The notes under the pieces: model-generated | What the model saw: the letters and a program-made list of their open reading frames with translations, nothing else | What the model was told of the DNA's origin: nothing | The model's database searches: none | Position numbers and translations under genes: made by a program | Part shown: positions 60,671 through 64,000 of the stretch, piece by piece | Numbering within the stretch: the first letter of the stretch is position 1 | Layout: each line of letters opens with the position of its first letter | Assembly (NCBI GenBank): GCA_034437515.1 | Contig: DAOTTX010000104.1 | Location: 1 to 64,000 of the forward strand | Direction of reading: 5' to 3' | DNA: 64,000 bases | Source of the DNA: DAOTTX01 sp034437515 | Lineage (GTDB): Bacteria > Chloroflexota > Anaerolineae > Aggregatilineales > Phototrophicaceae

Positions 60671-62098
60671 ATGCAAAACAAACCAAGTTTTAAGTGGCGC
60701 GGTATCGGGCTGATGATGTTCGCCCTCATCGTTCTGGCTGCTTTGCTTGCGACGGTTGATTCATCATCATCACTCTCGGCGCAAGGTTTCGAACCCACCG
60801 CAACACCAAACGATCCAAATTGGCTCGGTTTCTCGGCGGGACGTGAGGCAATTGAAGAAGAACGTAGCGTCAACCTGACACTCGTACAGAGCTGGAGTTT
60901 CGATCAGGGCGAGTTCCCTGATGGAATTGAGCTTGGTTGTATCGACGACTTCCCTGAAAATCAGGTCAGCCCGTCGTATTATGGTTGGACTTATCGTATT
61001 ACCGACCTGTACGGAACGCAGTATCAGGTCCGTGTGAGCTTTGATCTCGAATATACGGCGGTCTGCTCCCGTGTGACCGACACTGCGGTAGCCGCTGCGG
61101 CTGATCCTGAAGCGACACCGGATCCAAACCTGGACTTGCCACCGGCAATCGCGGGTAGTGGTGCGACGGGCAGCTTTGAGCTTGGCGGCCATGTGGACGG
61201 CCTCGGCCCGGATGCAGTCTCCGCGATGCAGCAATCCGGTATGACCTGGGTGAAGAAACAACTCCGTTGGAGTCCTGGTGGTGGCACCGGCACAGCTCAG
61301 GCGATGATTAGCGATGCGCAGGGCAAGGGTTTCAAGATCTTGCTGGGTGTGGTTGGTTTCTCGGCTGACATGGGGAACTACGACAGCTACATCGACCAAT
61401 ACGCCGAATTTGTTGGTCAGGTCGCGGCGCTCGGCCCGGATGCCATCGAGGTCTGGAATGAGCCGAACATCGGTCGTGAGTGGCCCACCGGTCAGATCAA
61501 CGGTGGCATCTACACCCGTCTGTTGGCGGCGTCCTTCAACTCGATCAAGGCCGCCAATCCGAACGTGATCGTCATCAGCGGTGCGCCTGCACCAACCGGT
61601 GCTGAGAATATGGACCCGGCGAACATCAAGAACGACGATAACTTCCTGGCGGAAATGGCGGCGGCAGGCGCGGCGAATTACATGGACTGCGTCGGCGCAC
61701 ACTATAACGAAGGTGTGGTCGCACCGAATGTTTCTTCCGGTGACCCGCGTGACAATTACCCGACGCGCTACTTCGGGGCGATGCTGGGGCGTGCTGGGGC
61801 GGCTTTCCCCGGTGTGCCGATCTGCTGGACGGAGCTAGGTTATCTCAGCGGTGCGGACTTCGATACGCCGATCCCCGGTGGCTTTGCCTGGGCGAGTGAT
61901 GTGACCGTGCAACAGCACGCGCAGTATCTGGCGCAGGCCGCTTCGCTTTCTGCGCAGAGCGGGCGTGTTCGTCTGATGATCGTGTGGAACGTCAACTTCA
62001 AGCGTTGGGATAGTGACCCGATGGGTGGTTACGCGATCATCCGTCCGGATAGCTCTTGCCCGGCTTGCTCCGCGCTTGGCTCGGTGATGAGCGGCTAG
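60671..62098 (+). CDS. Secreted glycoside hydrolase (clan GH-A TIM barrel)
   Basis: 475 residues from ATG 60671, which has AGAGG 8 nt upstream (a GTG 8 codons earlier lacks one). Signal peptide ~1-40 (GIGLMMFALIVLAALLAT). An N-terminal ~110-residue domain with two Cys (GCIDDF, AVCSR) is followed by a Pro/Ala linker and the barrel from ~170. The acid/base Glu is in AIEVWNEPNIGREW and the nucleophile Glu in VPICWTELGYLSG; AHYNEGVVAP and LMIVWNVNFKRW are also barrel strands. Both catalytic residues are intact, in contrast to the lipoprotein at 44553. Probably a GH5/GH39-like beta-glycosidase; substrate not assignable. Confidence 0.8.
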   Translation: MQNKPSFKWRGIGLMMFALIVLAALLATVDSSSSLSAQGFEPTATPNDPNWLGFSAGREAIEEERSVNLTLVQSWSFDQGEFPDGIELGCIDDFPENQVSPSYYGWTYRITDLYGTQYQVRVSFDLEYTAVCSRVTDTAVAAAADPEATPDPNLDLPPAIAGSGATGSFELGGHVDGLGPDAVSAMQQSGMTWVKKQLRWSPGGGTGTAQAMISDAQGKGFKILLGVVGFSADMGNYDSYIDQYAEFVGQVAALGPDAIEVWNEPNIGREWPTGQINGGIYTRLLAASFNSIKAANPNVIVISGAPAPTGAENMDPANIKNDDNFLAEMAAAGAANYMDCVGAHYNEGVVAPNVSSGDPRDNYPTRYFGAMLGRAGAAFPGVPICWTELGYLSGADFDTPIPGGFAWASDVTVQQHAQYLAQAASLSAQSGRVRLMIVWNVNFKRWDSDPMGGYAIIRPDSSCPACSALGSVMSG

Positions 62099-62124
62099 AC
62101 ACGCAGGCCAAACACAACAAAACG

Positions 62125-62158
62125 ACCCTGGGAGTGGAAACGCTTCCAGGGTTTTTGT
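62125..62158 (+). terminator. Intrinsic terminator of the secreted glycosidase gene
   Basis: ACCCTGG (62125-62131) pairs with CCAGGGT (62146-62152), extended by a GAG/CTT pairing, followed by TTTTGTTT. Confidence 0.85.
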
Positions 62159-62184
62159 TTGTAGTGCGCGTCACACGCTTACGG

Positions 62185-63693
62185 TCACCAACGCCATAAC
62201 CATGTGTCAGAAAATTGGCAACGGGCGTTAACGCCGTCATAGTTGAGGATGGCGCTGCCGACCTGACCGATGATGGGGGTGATCTCCGTGCTGCCCACAT
62301 GCTGCCCGTTGATGAAATAATGCAGCGTTTGTCCACTGATGACCGTAAGGATTACGTTGTCAGTGGTACTGGTCAGTTCGGGGATTTCGCCGTAAAAGGC
62401 GTTATTAAATGCGTTGCCGAGCCGCTTGGAGACACCATAGCCACCGAAGTTATCCAGAAATGCGAGCATATAGTTGGTGTTGTCGATATATTGCAATATC
62501 AACGCACAGCCAATCACGCCGCTGTCGGTCAAGTCAAGGTTGATGGTGGCGCTCATGACGAGGTCGGCATAGGTCGTGCTGCCACCCAGCGTGAAGAGGT
62601 CGATCCCCTCAAAACTTCGCTCGACAAAGCTGGCATCCACATCAAGCGATTGCTGACCGCCCATCGGGATGACATGTCGCCGTTCCAGTTCATGTATAAC
62701 TTGCGTGGTATCCCCTATAATCAACGCGGTCGGGAAGACCGTTCCGTCTCCGGTTTCGCGTGGCGTCGTGATAGCCAATGATTCGATTACCGCGTTTACG
62801 GTGCTGTCGAGTGCGCTCGTCGTGGCGATAGTAACACCCACTTGCCCGGCGTCGGTGAGTTCATCATCTCTAATCTGACCGATTAAGCGGTCGTTGTAGA
62901 AGACGTCGAATCCCTGCGGAGTGACCAACGCACCGAGCTTGAAGTCAGGTTCCCCGGCAATGATCGCCGGATGTTGGTTCCAGCTACGGATAAGCTGCCT
63001 CTCGCCGTTCTCGACTGCCGAGACACCCCATAAACCGTTATCATCAACTTCGATACTGTAGTAATGTGCTTCGTCCTGTTGCAGCACCAGCCCGAATTCC
63101 CAACCGGCCTCGCCGGTGATGGCTTCCACGACGACTTCCACGAAATAATCCTGAAAAGCTGAGAGGTTGGTATTCAAATGTCGTCCGCTTAACCCGACCC
63201 CCGTGATTGACAGGTTCAGTGTGTTGTCGATGACTTCGGCAGTGACGTCACCTGTTGTCTCCCACTGATCGACCGAGGTAAGGTTCACACGCGGCTGCAT
63301 CACGCTGTAACCCGGTAGCATCGAAACTGTGAACTCACCCACAGACCCGGCGTAACCGCTTACGACGAGGTCATAGGTGCCGTCTGTGGGCATGGTGATC
63401 GCTTCTAGCAGGGCATCGCGTGTTTCTGGATAACGATAGTCGTCATTGGTGATGATGACCTCGCCTTCGGCATCGCGTATTTGCAAGATCGGGTCGAATT
63501 CGTTGATCCCTTCTACCAGGATCGAGTAAACGTCGTATTCGAGCGCGTCGAACGACCATGTGCGGGTATCGTCGTCAGCCGTGATTTCACCGCTGACAAG
63601 CTGACCGGGTGCGATTGTTTCCGTCGTTTGCGCGGATAGCGATGACCACACCAGGAGCGGCAGCACGACGGTAAGTAGAAATCGTTTTTTCAT
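62185..63693 (-). CDS. Secreted protein with PPC-type domain and two LamG-like beta-sandwiches
   Basis: 502 residues from ATG 63693 (MKKRFLLTVVLPLLVWSSLSAQ signal peptide). Residues ~25-120 match a bacterial pre-peptidase C-terminal domain (GQLVSGEITADDDTRTWSFDA, YSILVEGINEFDPILQIRDAEG, GTYDLVVSGYAGSVGEFTVSM). Residues ~135-300 and ~330-500 are two beta-sandwich units of concanavalin-like pattern (AGWEFGLVLQQDEAHYYSIEVDDNGLW, GFDVFYNDRLIGQI; VIGCALILQYIDNTNYMLAFLDN, LHYFINGQHVGSTEI). A surface carbohydrate-binding or adhesive role is likely; no catalytic motif is seen. It overlaps the upstream gene by 1 nt (TGATG). Confidence 0.7.
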   Translation of the reverse strand: MKKRFLLTVVLPLLVWSSLSAQTTETIAPGQLVSGEITADDDTRTWSFDALEYDVYSILVEGINEFDPILQIRDAEGEVIITNDDYRYPETRDALLEAITMPTDGTYDLVVSGYAGSVGEFTVSMLPGYSVMQPRVNLTSVDQWETTGDVTAEVIDNTLNLSITGVGLSGRHLNTNLSAFQDYFVEVVVEAITGEAGWEFGLVLQQDEAHYYSIEVDDNGLWGVSAVENGERQLIRSWNQHPAIIAGEPDFKLGALVTPQGFDVFYNDRLIGQIRDDELTDAGQVGVTIATTSALDSTVNAVIESLAITTPRETGDGTVFPTALIIGDTTQVIHELERRHVIPMGGQQSLDVDASFVERSFEGIDLFTLGGSTTYADLVMSATINLDLTDSGVIGCALILQYIDNTNYMLAFLDNFGGYGVSKRLGNAFNNAFYGEIPELTSTTDNVILTVISGQTLHYFINGQHVGSTEITPIIGQVGSAILNYDGVNARCQFSDTWLWRW

Positions 63694-63995
63694 CAGTGTG
63701 TGGGGAACCATTCCGGAAAGTGGACTTCAAGCCAGTTGATATAGGTGACTAGATTTTCGTAGGTCATCTCAGCACCGTGAATGTCACGGGCTGCTTCGGC
63801 CTTCAACAACCGGCGCTGTTGTTTGCTCAGGCGGGAGAGATCGCCACCTTTAAGTTCTTCCTTGCTGGTCAGCATTTTGAAGTGGTCGCTGTAGGGTAAT
63901 GTCTCAAATTGTTCAGGGGAGACTAGCGCATAAACCGGCAGGAAAATATCTTTGACCTCTGCTGAAAGTGCCACCATATACCAGCCTTTTGGCAC
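63693..63995 (-). CDS. Hypothetical protein, probably partial at the window edge
   Basis: At least 100 residues, ending ...WLEVHFPEWFPTH. The frame stays open to the window edge, with a GTG at 63995 as the only visible early start, so the true start may lie outside. The helical, charged middle (KGGDLSRLSKQQRRLLKAEAARD) shows no recognised domain. The stop shares one base with the start of the PPC-domain gene, so the two are translationally coupled. Function unknown. Confidence 0.5.
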   Translation of the reverse strand: MPKGWYMVALSAEVKDIFLPVYALVSPEQFETLPYSDHFKMLTSKEELKGGDLSRLSKQQRRLLKAEAARDIHGAEMTYENLVTYINWLEVHFPEWFPTH

Positions 63996-64000
63996 ACGGG

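Noticed and set aside
60770..61702. A 310-codon minus-strand frame
   Set aside because: It lies fully inside the secreted glycosidase gene, which has a signal peptide and both catalytic motifs on the plus strand.

Overview
The window looks like the chromosome of a free-living member of the Chloroflexota, most likely class Anaerolineae. This is inferred from the style of the proteins, not from a marker tree. The signs are: moderately high GC; secreted proteins and lipoproteins with Thr/Pro/Glu-rich linkers; two GT-C membrane glycosyltransferases with C-terminal beta-sandwich domains; SH3b-serine hydrolase and CpXC proteins; several GAF/PAS sensor kinases without adjacent response regulators; and no outer-membrane assembly genes. 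No rRNA, tRNA, CRISPR array, prophage or insertion sequence was seen.

Layout. 1-6.3 kb (minus strand): the decayed start of a secreted metallophosphatase, a flavin disulfide reductase, an RRM protein with a PHAX-like RNA-binding domain, an acyl-CoA carboxylase carboxyltransferase and a GAF/PAS histidine kinase. 6.5-18.3 kb (plus): a double-HTH regulator, a TPR protein, two GT-C glycosyltransferases flanking an asymmetric heterodimeric ABC exporter, then an alpha/beta hydrolase and an SDR. 18.4-30.1 kb: thiolase, biotin ligase, membrane proteins, a secreted penicillin acylase-like enzyme, two tandem HepT-like proteins that have lost the RNase motif, a TPR protein, gyrA behind a cluster of TATCCCAA elements, and an LLM flavin oxidoreductase.

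30.2-43 kb is a carbohydrate and envelope region. It has an SH3b-serine hydrolase and a malEFG-type importer. The importer's MalE carries a C-terminal X25 (pullulanase-type) module, and its MalF has an external insertion of about 780 residues built of ~57-residue repeats. An intrinsic-terminator hairpin is embedded in the first codons of malF, and a palindrome lies downstream of the malE -10. A lipoprotein and a large six-hairpin-like glycosidase follow. 42.6-49.7 kb: histidine kinase, homoserine kinase and a GH-like lipoprotein that has lost both catalytic glutamates, in one tight operon; then a homodimeric ABC exporter, a nucleoside-sugar-type SDR and a membrane-anchored methyltransferase.

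49.7-64 kb: a TetR regulator and a DrrAB-type exporter with matching palindromic operators, argS with a degenerate HIGH motif, a PreP-like M16 peptidase, a GAF-PAS histidine kinase coupled by ATGA to a CpXC zinc-ribbon protein, a secreted glycosidase and a secreted PPC-domain protein.

The most distinctive unit is the sugar importer (32.1-38.2 kb): fused carbohydrate-binding module, giant repeat-bearing permease loop and intercistronic attenuator. It may be a system for capturing long or insoluble alpha-glucans at the surface of a monoderm cell. Other leads are the RRM-PHAX protein, the degenerate HepT pair and the catalytically dead glycosidase lipoprotein.
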